Below, piece after piece: positions 38,206 to 45,674 of a stretch of DNA of 64,000 bases. The position numbers and the translations under genes are program-made. Every line of letters begins with the position of its first letter. Position 1 is the stretch's first letter. The notes below the pieces were generated by a model that saw only the letters and a list, made by a program, of their open reading frames with translations, was not told where the DNA came from and ran no database searches. Source of the DNA: Streptomyces cinerochromogenes (GTDB lineage: Bacteria; Actinomycetota; Actinomycetes; Streptomycetales; Streptomycetaceae); contig NZ_BMRM01000002.1 in assembly GCF_014648635.1 (NCBI RefSeq), positions 124,001 to 188,000 of the forward strand, read 5' to 3'.

Positions 38206-39609
38206 CTAGCCGCGCAGCCGGGCGCCGCAGTGCGGCCAGGGGCTCGTCCCCCGCTGTACGTACAGCTTCTTCGCGCGGTACGTCTGTTCCTCCGCCGACG
38301 CGTCCTGGGGGCGGCCCGTGCCGCCGAGGCTGTGCCAGGTGCGCGTGTCGAACTGGTAGAGCCCGCCGTACGTGCCGGAGGCGTCGACGGCGTCCGGCCG
38401 GCCGCCGGACTCGCACGCGGCGAGCGCCTGCCAGTTCAGGTGGTCCGCGCCGGACACGGAGTCGGGCCGCGGCTTGGTACCCACCCGCACCACCTGTGTG
38501 CGCGGCAGGCGCACCACCTCGGACCGCTCCAGGCGCGGCCTCTGCCGGACGCCGTTGACGGTGCGCAGCAGGTACGTGGTGCGCCGCAGCCCGGGCTGTC
38601 CGGGCCGCGCGACGACCTCGGTGCCCCTGAGGAGCGAGGGATCCTCGGTGCGCTCGACCCGGAACGGGATCTGCTCCTCGCGGACCTCGCGGCCGCCGGT
38701 CACCCGGAGCACGGTCACCGTCTGTCCGTCGCGCGGAAAGCTGTCCGGCGGGACGGAGGTGGTGTCCTGGCCGTGCAGGGTGATGCCGGCTTCCTCGACC
38801 GCTTCCCGGACGGTGGCCGCGTTGGTGCGGACGGTGCGGGTCCGGCCGTCCGCCATGACGGTGACCGCGCGCTCGGTGCGCACGTCGAGGGCGAGTCCGG
38901 CGCGTCCGATGCGCTGGGAGCGCGAGGTCGACAGGTACGCCCCCTCGGCGCGTACACCCAGCTCGTCCAGCGCCCCTTCCACAGTGCGCGCCGTCGTCCA
39001 CACCTCCTGCCGCCGGCCGTCCAGCGTGAGGCGTACGGGGCGCCCGTACCGCACCGCGACCTCGTCGCCGCTGGCGAGTTCCGTGCCGGGGGCGGGCGCG
39101 ATCATGTCGTGGGCCCCGACGCGCACGCCCTCCTCGGCGAGCAGTTCGCTCACGTCGTCGGCGAAGGTGTGCAGGCTGCGCTGCCTGCCGTCGACGCTCA
39201 GCTCGATCGCCTTGTCCTCGGCGACGAAGGCGGTGGTGCCGCCGGCCAGGAAGGCCACGACCAGCGCCTGCGGCAGCAGCCGGCGCATGGGCGACTCCGG
39301 CCGGTCGCAGTCGCGGGCCCGGCGCCGGCGCGAGGGCCGCCCGTCGGTCTCCGCGGGCGGCTGCGCCTCCCGGGCCGCCGTCTCCGCCTCCGGAGCCGCT
39401 TCCGCTTCCCGGGCCCCCGTCTCCGCCGCGCCGGCCGTCTGCCGGGGCAGCGGCGGCATCGGCGGCATCGGCTCGGTGACGAAGTACGCCTCGGCCTCGT
39501 AGGCGGGCCGGTAGGTGTCCTTGCCGAGCCCGTACGGCAGTGTCTCCGCCGTGTGCGCAAAGACCTCATGGCCGTAGGGGTCGTACGTCCCGTAACTCGA
39601 CTTGCTCAC
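38206..39609 (-). CDS. Resuscitation-promoting factor (DUF348 x3, G5, Rpf domain)
   Basis: 467 aa from the GTG at 39609. The cytoplasmic N-terminus is acidic/Pro-rich (1-105), and one TM helix at about 112-130 (LLPQALVVAFLAGGTTAFVA) anchors it. Three DUF348 repeats follow (e.g. VDGRQRSLHTFADDVSELLAEEG), then a G5 domain (EEQIPFRVERTEDPSL), then a C-terminal lysozyme-like Rpf domain LNWQALAACESGGRPD with the catalytic Glu, ending in WPHCGARL. It is a cell-wall lytic enzyme that promotes germination/outgrowth. The architecture equals RpfB of mycobacteria and corresponds to one of the five S. coelicolor Rpfs. Confidence 0.93.
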   Translation of the reverse strand: MSKSSYGTYDPYGHEVFAHTAETLPYGLGKDTYRPAYEAEAYFVTEPMPPMPPLPRQTAGAAETGAREAEAAPEAETAAREAQPPAETDGRPSRRRRARDCDRPESPMRRLLPQALVVAFLAGGTTAFVAEDKAIELSVDGRQRSLHTFADDVSELLAEEGVRVGAHDMIAPAPGTELASGDEVAVRYGRPVRLTLDGRRQEVWTTARTVEGALDELGVRAEGAYLSTSRSQRIGRAGLALDVRTERAVTVMADGRTRTVRTNAATVREAVEEAGITLHGQDTTSVPPDSFPRDGQTVTVLRVTGGREVREEQIPFRVERTEDPSLLRGTEVVARPGQPGLRRTTYLLRTVNGVRQRPRLERSEVVRLPRTQVVRVGTKPRPDSVSGADHLNWQALAACESGGRPDAVDASGTYGGLYQFDTRTWHSLGGTGRPQDASAEEQTYRAKKLYVQRGTSPWPHCGARLRG

Positions 39610-39723
39610 GCCGACACGCTCCAGGGGGCCACAGGGGTCCGGTTCGGGCCCCCAGAACCTAGCGGAGGGTCGGTCACTCTCCAAAGCGACGCGACTACGT
39701 ACAGTTGCGCCCCGAACGGGTGA

Positions 39724-40623
39724 TCAGTACCCGAAGGCCCGGGCGGTGTTCGCCGCCAGGGCCGTGGCCAGCGCGTCCTCGTCGATGCCGCGCACGGCGG
39801 CCATCGCACGCACCGTGACCGGGATCAGGTACGGCGCGTTGGGGCGCCCGCGGTACGGCGCCGGGGTCAGGAAGGGCGCGTCGGTCTCCACGAGGACCAG
39901 CTCCAGCGGGGCGACGGCGAGGGCGTCCCGCAGGTTCTGGGCGTTCTTGAAGGTGACGTTGCCGGCGAAGGACATGAAGTAGCCCTCGCGGGCGCAGATC
40001 CCGGCCATCTCGGCGTCGCCGGAGTAGCAGTGGAAGACGGTGCGCTCGGGGGCGCCCTCCTCCTTCAGGATCCTGAGGACGTCGGCGTGGGCGTCGCGGT
40101 CGTGGATGACGAGCGCCTTGCCGTGCCGCTTGGCGATCTCGATGTGGGCGCGGAAGGACCGCTCCTGGGCGGCCTTGCCCTCCGGGCCGGTGCGGAAGTG
40201 GTCGAGGCCGGTCTCGCCGACGCCCTTGACCTGCGGCAGTGCGGCGAGCCGGTCGATCTCGGCGAGGGCCTCGTCCAGCGCCGCGTCGCCGCCCGCCGGC
40301 CGGGCGCCCTGCCGCGACCAGCCGTCGGGGTCCCCGTGGACGATGCGCGGTGCCTCGTTGGGGTGGAGGGCGACGGCGGCGTGGACGCCCGCGTGGGCGG
40401 CGGCGACCTCGGCGGCCCACTGCGAGCCCTTGATGTCGCAGCCGACCTGGACGACGGTCGTCACGCCCACCGAGGCGGCCTTCGCCAGGCCCTCCTCCAC
40501 CGTGCCGGACTGCATGTCGAGGTGGGTGTGGGAGTCGGCGACGGGCACCTGGAGGGGCGCCGGAAGCGGCGGGGCCGCCTTCTTGTCGTCGTCTGCGGAG
40601 CTGTGGCCGGCGTTCGAGGGCAT
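39724..40623 (-). CDS. tatD: TatD-family metal-dependent DNase
   Basis: 299 aa. Metal-binding motifs of the TatD amidohydrolase fold: VADSHTHLDM (HxH), GVGETGLDHF, KALVIHDRDAH, TVFHCYSGDAEM and LVETDAPFL. It has 3'-5' DNase/AP endonuclease activity in characterised relatives. It is the upstream gene of the tatD-rpf-rsmA-ispE run, with a 114-bp gap before rpf. The acidic/Lys N-terminal 20 residues are extra relative to E. coli TatD. Confidence 0.95.
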   Translation of the reverse strand: MPSNAGHSSADDDKKAAPPLPAPLQVPVADSHTHLDMQSGTVEEGLAKAASVGVTTVVQVGCDIKGSQWAAEVAAAHAGVHAAVALHPNEAPRIVHGDPDGWSRQGARPAGGDAALDEALAEIDRLAALPQVKGVGETGLDHFRTGPEGKAAQERSFRAHIEIAKRHGKALVIHDRDAHADVLRILKEEGAPERTVFHCYSGDAEMAGICAREGYFMSFAGNVTFKNAQNLRDALAVAPLELVLVETDAPFLTPAPYRGRPNAPYLIPVTVRAMAAVRGIDEDALATALAANTARAFGY

Positions 40624-40670
40624 GCCCCGATCCTACGAAAGGGGCATGCCCGCGCGATCCCGTGCCCGGC

Positions 40671-41075
40671 TCAGCTCGCCCGGCGCTGGAAGGGGTGCAG
40701 GAGGTCGGAGAGGTGCCAGTGGTGCGGCTCCTCGGCCTGCCCCGGCACCGCGGGCACCTCGACCGGGCCCGCCGCCGGCACCCGGTGGTGCTCCCGGGCG
40801 GCCGCGCCGCGCACCGAGGAGACCTGGCCCGCGCGCATGATCCGCACGACGTGGCCGTCACAGTTCTGGCAGGCGGGCCGGCTGAGCGGCGACGGCACCA
40901 CCCGGCCGTCGGCCACGTACAGCACGAACTCCTCCCCCTCGGCGTTCGTGTGGTGCTCTATCTCGTACGACTGCTCCCAGCCGTGCCCGCAGCGCATGCA
41001 GGCGAACGAATACGACTCGTGAACGACGGCCGAGGCTGTACCGCGGAGCCCGGTCTGCCCTGCTATGTCACTCAT
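40671..41075 (-). CDS. Small zinc-ribbon protein, unknown
   Basis: 134 aa from the ATG at 41075 (AAGAGGGAGC ribosome site). Two CxxC pairs, SFACMRCGHGWEQ (near residue 28) and PACQNCDGHVV (near 72), predict a single zinc ribbon. The C-terminal half is Pro/His-rich (HHRVPAAGPVEVPAVPGQ) and ends HPFQRRAS. It is possibly an adaptor or nucleic-acid-binding protein; no specific function is known. Its 5' untranslated region contains a tandem duplication of the ribosome-binding segment. Confidence 0.8.
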   Translation of the reverse strand: MSDIAGQTGLRGTASAVVHESYSFACMRCGHGWEQSYEIEHHTNAEGEEFVLYVADGRVVPSPLSRPACQNCDGHVVRIMRAGQVSSVRGAAAREHHRVPAAGPVEVPAVPGQAEEPHHWHLSDLLHPFQRRAS

Positions 41076-41081
41076 GCCAGC

Positions 41082-41119
41082 TCCCTCTTGCACGGGTGCG
41101 TCCCTCTTGGACGGGTGCG
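41082..41119 (-). repeat. Tandem 19-bp repeat in the leader of the zinc-ribbon gene
   Basis: Two adjacent 19-bp copies, differing by one base, read TCCCTCTTG(C/G)ACGGGTGCG on the plus strand, with a partial third copy TCCCTT. On the coding strand each carries an AAGAGGGA purine tract, so the Shine-Dalgarno is duplicated. Confidence 0.8.
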
Positions 41120-41310
41120 TCCCTTCGACCAGTGGACGCCTCCGCGGGCCTGAACGCACCAGGTCTGTCGAGTGTTGGAGCCGTTTTGGACATCGCTTGC
41201 CGAACTGACTCGAATGAGACGGTTGGGCTTTGCCATCGACGCCAGCCTTTTGCCCTCCCATGGCACGCGCGCTCAGCCGAGACGATCCCTGCTCAGGGGG
41301 GTGGCGCGGC

Positions 41311-42162
41311 TCAGTTCGGGTCCGTCTTCTTGGCCTGGACCACGGCGTCGAACACGACCCGTTTCGGCAGTCCCGCCTCCACCGCGACCGCCGCGATCGC
41401 CTCCTTGCGGCGCTCTCCGGCCTCCTCCCGCACGCGTACCCGGCGGACCAGCTCGGCGGCGTCGAGTTCCTCCGGCCCGGTCTCGGGCGCGCCCTCGACC
41501 ACGACGGTGATCTCCCCGCGCACGCCCTCGGCGGCCCACCGCGCCAGTTCGGCCAGCGGACCGCGCCGTACCTCCTCGTAGGTCTTGGTCAGCTCGCGGC
41601 AGACGGCGGCGCGCCGGTCCGCGCCGAAGACCTCGGCCATCGCGGCGAGGGTGTCGTCGAGCCGGTGCGGGGCCTCGAAGTAGACGAGGGTGCGCCGCTC
41701 GCCCGCGACCTCGCGCAGCCGGGACAGCCGCTCGCCGGCCTTGCGGGGCAGGAAGCCCTCGAAGCAGAACCGGTCGACGGGCAGTCCGGACAGGGCGAGC
41801 GCGGTGAGCACGGCGGACGGCCCCGGCACGGCGGTGACCTTGATGTCCCGCTCCACGGCGGCGGCGACCAGCCGGTAGCCGGGGTCGGAGACGGAGGGCA
41901 TGCCGGCGTCGGTCACCAGCAGCACGCGCGCGCCGCCGAGCAGCTCCTCGACCAGTTCCGGTGTCCGGGCGGACTCGTTGCCCTCGAAGTACGACACCAC
42001 GCGGCCCTTGGGCGTGACGCCCAGCGCCTGGGTGAGCCGGCGCAGCCGCCGGGTGTCCTCGGCGGCGACGACGTCGGCGCCGGCCAGCTCCTCGGCGAGC
42101 CGGGGCGGCGCGTCCGCGATGTCACCGATGGGGGTACCTGCCAGGACAAGGGTTCCAGTCAC
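41311..42162 (-). CDS. rsmI: 16S rRNA (cytidine1402-2'-O)-methyltransferase
   Basis: 283 aa from the GTG at 42162 (VTGTLVLAGTPIGDIADAPP). It has the SAM-dependent tetrapyrrole-methylase fold: VVAAEDTRRLRRL, VTDAGMPSVSDPGYRLV, and VPGPSAVLTALALSGLP, all diagnostic for RsmI (YraL). It ends with a KRVVFDAVVQ C-terminus. It modifies C1402 of 16S rRNA. It is divergent from pmt across 105 bp. Confidence 0.96.
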   Translation of the reverse strand: MTGTLVLAGTPIGDIADAPPRLAEELAGADVVAAEDTRRLRRLTQALGVTPKGRVVSYFEGNESARTPELVEELLGGARVLLVTDAGMPSVSDPGYRLVAAAVERDIKVTAVPGPSAVLTALALSGLPVDRFCFEGFLPRKAGERLSRLREVAGERRTLVYFEAPHRLDDTLAAMAEVFGADRRAAVCRELTKTYEEVRRGPLAELARWAAEGVRGEITVVVEGAPETGPEELDAAELVRRVRVREEAGERRKEAIAAVAVEAGLPKRVVFDAVVQAKKTDPN

Positions 42163-42267
42163 ACCCCCATCCTCCCAGGGCTCCCGTCGGGGGAGGAAAA
42201 CGCGTGCGCGGTGACCGGTACCGCACATGCACGGGACTCGCACAGGCCGGTTCCCTACGATGGCGCG

Positions 42268-44025
42268 GTGACCAGTACCGCGTCCTCCATGGACCTCCGG
42301 CAGGACCAGGCACCGCACGACCGGCGGCCGTCGTGGCAGCAGCGGCTGCGCCGATTCGGGTACGCGCCGGCATCGGACGCGCCCGAGGGCGACGTACGCG
42401 ACCGGCTGGTGCCGCCGTACGCCGAGCCGAGCCCCCGGCTGTGGCGGGTGCTCGGCGTGCCGCCGGTCCTCGCCGAGCGGCTCACCCGCTGGTCCGGCTG
42501 GGGCGGGCCGCTGCTGGTGACGCTGCTGGCGGGCGTGCTGCGGTTCTGGAACCTGGGCAGCCCGCGCGCGGTGATATTCGACGAGACGTACTACGCCAAG
42601 GACGCGTGGGCGCTGGTCCACCGCGGTTTCGAGGTCAGCTGGGACCAGTACGGCAAGAACGCCAACGACATGGTGCTCCAGCAGGGCGGGCACCTGGCGG
42701 TCCCGACGGACCCGGCGTACGTGGTGCACCCGCCGGTCGGCAAGTACGTGATCGGGCTCGGCGAGCTGGTCTTCGGGTTCGACCCGTTCGGCTGGCGGTT
42801 CATGACGGCACTGCTCGGCACGCTGAGCGTGCTGCTGGTGTGCCGGATCGGCCGCCGGATGTTCCGCTCGACGTTCCTGGGCTGCCTCGCGGGCGCGCTG
42901 ATGGCGGTGGACGGCCTGCACTTCGTGATGAGCCGGACCTCGCTCCTCGACGGCGTGCTCATGTTCTTCGTGGTGGCCGCGTTCGGCTGCCTGGTGGTGG
43001 ACCGGGACCGGGCGCGGGAGCGGCTGGCCGCCGCGCTGCCGGCGGGGCCGGACGGCCGGGTGCGGCCGGACGGGCAGGTCGCGGACGGCTTCCGCTTCGG
43101 GTGGCGGCCCTGGCGCTGGACGGCCGGGCTGATGCTGGGCCTGGCCGTGGGCACGAAGTGGAACGGCCTGTACGTCCTGGCCGCGTTCTGCGTGATGACG
43201 GTCCTGTGGGACGTCGGCACCCGCAAGGTGGCCGGCGCGTACCGCCCGTACCTGGCGGCCCTGAAGTACGACACGGGCGCCGCGTTCGTGGCGACGATCC
43301 CGGTGGCGCTGGTCGTCTACCTGGTCTCCTGGACCGGCTGGATCCTCTCCCCGACCGACGGCACGGGAGGCTACTACCGCAACTGGGCGGCCACCGACGG
43401 CAAGGGCGGCACCTGGGCGTTCCTGCCGGACTGGCTGCGCAGCCTGTGGCACTACGAGCACGAGGTGTACAAGTTCCACGTCCACCTCGACCAGCCGCAC
43501 ACGTACCAGTCCAACCCGTGGAGCTGGATCGTGCTGGGCCGCCCCGTGTCGTACTTCTACGAGTCCCCCTCCCCCGGCGCCGACGGCTGCCCGGCGGACG
43601 CGGGCCAGAAGTGCGCCCGGGAGGTGCTGGCGATCGGCACGCCGCTGCTGTGGTGGGCGGCCTGCTTCGCGATCGGCTACGTGCTGTGGCGCTGGGCGTT
43701 CCGCCGCGACTGGCGGGCCGGCGCCATCGCCTGCGGCATCGCGGCGGGTTACCTCCCCTGGTTCCACTACCAGGAGCGCACGATCTTCCTCTTCTACGCG
43801 GTCGTCTTCCTCCCGTTCCTGTGCCTGGCGGTGGCGATGATGGTCGGCGCGATCGTGGGTCCGCCGAGATCCACCGACACCCGCCGCGTGCTCGGCGCGA
43901 CGGCGGCGGGCGTACTGGTCCTGCTGATCGCCTGGAACTTCATCTACTTCTGGCCCCTGTACACGGGCCAGGCGATCCCGATCGACAGCTGGCGGTCGCG
44001 GATGTGGCTGGACACCTGGGTGTAG
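42268..44025 (+). CDS. pmt: Dolichyl/polyprenyl-phosphate-mannose protein mannosyltransferase
   Basis: 585 aa, GTG start at 42268. GT39 O-mannosyltransferase: an extracytoplasmic loop after TM1 with VIFDETYYAKDAWALV (catalytic Asp-Glu), FDPFGWRFMTALLGTLSVLL, FRSTFLGCLAGALMAVDGLHFVMSRTS, and a C-terminal MIR-less POMT region ending in WPLYTGQAIPIDSWRSRMWLDTWV. It transfers mannose from polyprenyl-P-mannose to Ser/Thr of exported proteins; in S. coelicolor the homologue is needed for phage phiC31 sensitivity and glycoprotein maturation. Its last 37 bases are part of a 42-bp repeat found again at 45471. Confidence 0.96.
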   Translation: MTSTASSMDLRQDQAPHDRRPSWQQRLRRFGYAPASDAPEGDVRDRLVPPYAEPSPRLWRVLGVPPVLAERLTRWSGWGGPLLVTLLAGVLRFWNLGSPRAVIFDETYYAKDAWALVHRGFEVSWDQYGKNANDMVLQQGGHLAVPTDPAYVVHPPVGKYVIGLGELVFGFDPFGWRFMTALLGTLSVLLVCRIGRRMFRSTFLGCLAGALMAVDGLHFVMSRTSLLDGVLMFFVVAAFGCLVVDRDRARERLAAALPAGPDGRVRPDGQVADGFRFGWRPWRWTAGLMLGLAVGTKWNGLYVLAAFCVMTVLWDVGTRKVAGAYRPYLAALKYDTGAAFVATIPVALVVYLVSWTGWILSPTDGTGGYYRNWAATDGKGGTWAFLPDWLRSLWHYEHEVYKFHVHLDQPHTYQSNPWSWIVLGRPVSYFYESPSPGADGCPADAGQKCAREVLAIGTPLLWWAACFAIGYVLWRWAFRRDWRAGAIACGIAAGYLPWFHYQERTIFLFYAVVFLPFLCLAVAMMVGAIVGPPRSTDTRRVLGATAAGVLVLLIAWNFIYFWPLYTGQAIPIDSWRSRMWLDTWV

Positions 44026-44030
44026 CGGGC
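43989..44030 (+). repeat. Left 42-bp repeat (pmt 3' end), attL-like
   Basis: A perfect 42-bp direct repeat starting CTGGCGGTCGCGGATG. It spans the last codons and stop of pmt and recurs identically at 45471-45512. Integration at the 3' end of a gene with restoration of the gene is typical for site-specific elements. Confidence 0.85.
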
Positions 44031-44226
44031 CATACGCGCCCGGACCTCTCGGCAGGACACCGAGCCGTCTTGGTCGTTGGTGGGTGTTCGAGCTCGCCAT
44101 CGGCCGCCCTCAGGTGGCCCGTTGACGGCCCAGCTGGCGTGGCTGGCAGGTTTACAGTCCTCGCCTCCCGTTCCTCCCGTCAACAGTGGTCGACGAGCGT
44201 GGCCAGGAAGACCGCAGCCGGGGCCC

Positions 44227-45327
44227 TCACCCTTCTGGGCCACGCTCTGGCTCGGCGGCAGCGTCAGCATTTCGCGTCCCAGGTGTACCTCGACGCCTTG
44301 GGGAGCGCGAAACGCGATTGAAAAATTCCTGCGCCGTGGCAACCAGCGTCGCTGCGCCTACACCGTAGTACACGCCACTTAGGAACTCTAGGTGACGCTC
44401 TTCCGCTGCCTCTCCGATTCCGTGCACTCTAATCCTCACAGAATCGAAATACGTAACCTCATTCACCCGGAAAGAATAATTCCAGCTCCAAGGCGTACGG
44501 CCACCCTGTGAGTCCGGGGCCTTACCGGAGTCCATCGCCCAGTCCACGTCACATCCATCGCAGCGTGACAGCGCAGCTACAACTGACACCGTTCCCCCTT
44601 GGAGATCCGCAGCAGATCCACCATGCTTCTTTACGCGTAGCCCGGGCATCGATATGGCGGAAGAACTTCCGTGAGTTGCGACAATAAGATGCCTGGCGGA
44701 TGGCCAACAAAGAGAGATTTGATTGGACGCTGGGGCCAGAGGCGACTCTGGCTCGAACTCTGGCGAGCGCACAGGTGGTGGCCCCTGCATGGGGTAGCGC
44801 ATGGTAGTGAGATGACGCAGGTCCGGCCCCGTCCCAATCACGTAGTCGCCGGACCATGGCGTGACCCTGACGGCCCAGTCCTGACGCGCCTCAGCGGCAT
44901 TCCCCTCGAACTTGAACAGTGCACAGTCGTAGGAAACACCCTCATGAGAAAGTGGGGACCACTGAGCTAGCCAGACGACGAGACGAACCTTAAGCCCTTC
45001 CACGACATTCTCGTGCGTACCTGCCACGAAAGTAACACTCGGCGGCTCAGGCTCCTTTGGATTCCCCACATCAGGGCTCAGGCCATACCCGATCCCGAAC
45101 AGGGCGACAGACAGAATAACAAGGATGAACACTGTGGCATACTCGCGCGCAACAGTGCGAGGCTGATATCTTTTTATGGCGCAAGTCGCCAGGAAGGCAC
45201 CGGCCGCCATCGAAAACACGCCACCCAAAAGGGTGATGGTCACGACAAAAAGGCCGCCAATCAGCAGAAGGACGCCGACAGTCATATGCAAGTGCGCGTA
45301 ACTGCCATGCCGACGTGCGCCGTTCAT
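44227..45327 (-). CDS. Low-GC membrane protein carried by the islet, unknown function
   Basis: 366 aa, ATG at 45327 with GAGGTG upstream. Two to three TM helices lie near the N-terminus (residues about 15-46, MTVGVLLLIGGLFVVTITLL, and 66-86, ATVFILVILSVALFGIGYGL), followed by a domain of about 250 residues outside the membrane that contains CDGCD and several Trp, and a basic/acidic tail. No family is recognised. Codon use includes ATA, AGA and other codons rare in Streptomyces, consistent with recent acquisition. It is the only evident gene between the 42-bp repeats. Confidence 0.7.
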   Translation of the reverse strand: MNGARRHGSYAHLHMTVGVLLLIGGLFVVTITLLGGVFSMAAGAFLATCAIKRYQPRTVAREYATVFILVILSVALFGIGYGLSPDVGNPKEPEPPSVTFVAGTHENVVEGLKVRLVVWLAQWSPLSHEGVSYDCALFKFEGNAAEARQDWAVRVTPWSGDYVIGTGPDLRHLTTMRYPMQGPPPVRSPEFEPESPLAPASNQISLCWPSARHLIVATHGSSSAISMPGLRVKKHGGSAADLQGGTVSVVAALSRCDGCDVDWAMDSGKAPDSQGGRTPWSWNYSFRVNEVTYFDSVRIRVHGIGEAAEERHLEFLSGVYYGVGAATLVATAQEFFNRVSRSPRRRGTPGTRNADAAAEPERGPEG

Positions 45328-45674
45328 GAGAGTGACACCTCGACGAGATTCGCGGCACTACACCGTTATTTTTCCACGCGCCATCCGAAGTTGCGACTGG
45401 GCGCAGCTCGAAGTGGCTGACAGTATGTTTGAGCCCGCCAGATGGGGAGCCGGCCTGCGCCGCACGTCCACTGGCGGTCGCGGATGTGGCTGGACACCTG
45501 GGTGTAGCGGGCGGAGCGTCCGGTGGAGCGGCCGCCGGAACCCGTGCAAGCGCGCATCTCTGTTCGGACAACAATCGGCAACTCCGGTCACAAGCGCTCC
45601 ACAACCGCTTACAGTGCTCCCGACACCTGTTTTGAACGTGTTCAACAGGTCGAACGGGAGGGGGAGTCCGCGTC
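45328..45674. other. Spacer between islet gene and first PBP
   Basis: 347 bp without a gene. The first 140 bp belong to the islet and hold its gene's upstream region. The right 42-bp repeat is at 45471-45512. The remainder is the original pmt-PBP spacer with a GGGAGGGGGAG ribosome site before 45675. A possible PBP promoter is not clear. Confidence 0.6.
45471..45512 (+). repeat. Right 42-bp repeat (pmt 3' end copy), attR-like
   Basis: Identical to 43989-44030, including the TAG stop context of pmt, but with no gene attached upstream. The flanking bases differ on both sides, defining the repeat ends exactly. Confidence 0.85.

Larger units (their letters stand above)
43989..45512. mobile_element. 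1.5-kb low-GC islet bounded by 42-bp direct repeats at pmt
   Basis: Between the two 42-bp copies lies about 1.44 kb whose central part is markedly lower in GC (about 50% over stretches such as 44390-44480, 44640-44760 and 45100-45300) than its neighbours. It carries one gene for a membrane protein and no recognisable integrase. Removing one repeat plus the insert would restore a simple pmt-PBP spacer. This fits a small integrated element or the scar of a larger one that has lost its recombinase. Absence of terminal inverted repeats argues against an insertion sequence. Confidence 0.7.

Noticed and set aside
39610..39723. ydaO-type cyclic-di-AMP riboswitch before the Rpf gene
   Set aside because: The 114-bp spacer is too short for the aptamer plus expression platform and no characteristic sequence is visible.
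43989..44030. tRNA gene as the integration target
   Set aside because: The repeat lies in the pmt coding end and cannot fold into a cloverleaf.
44031..45470. Insertion sequence between the 42-bp repeats
   Set aside because: No transposase and no terminal inverted repeats; 42-bp target duplications are far longer than those made by IS elements.
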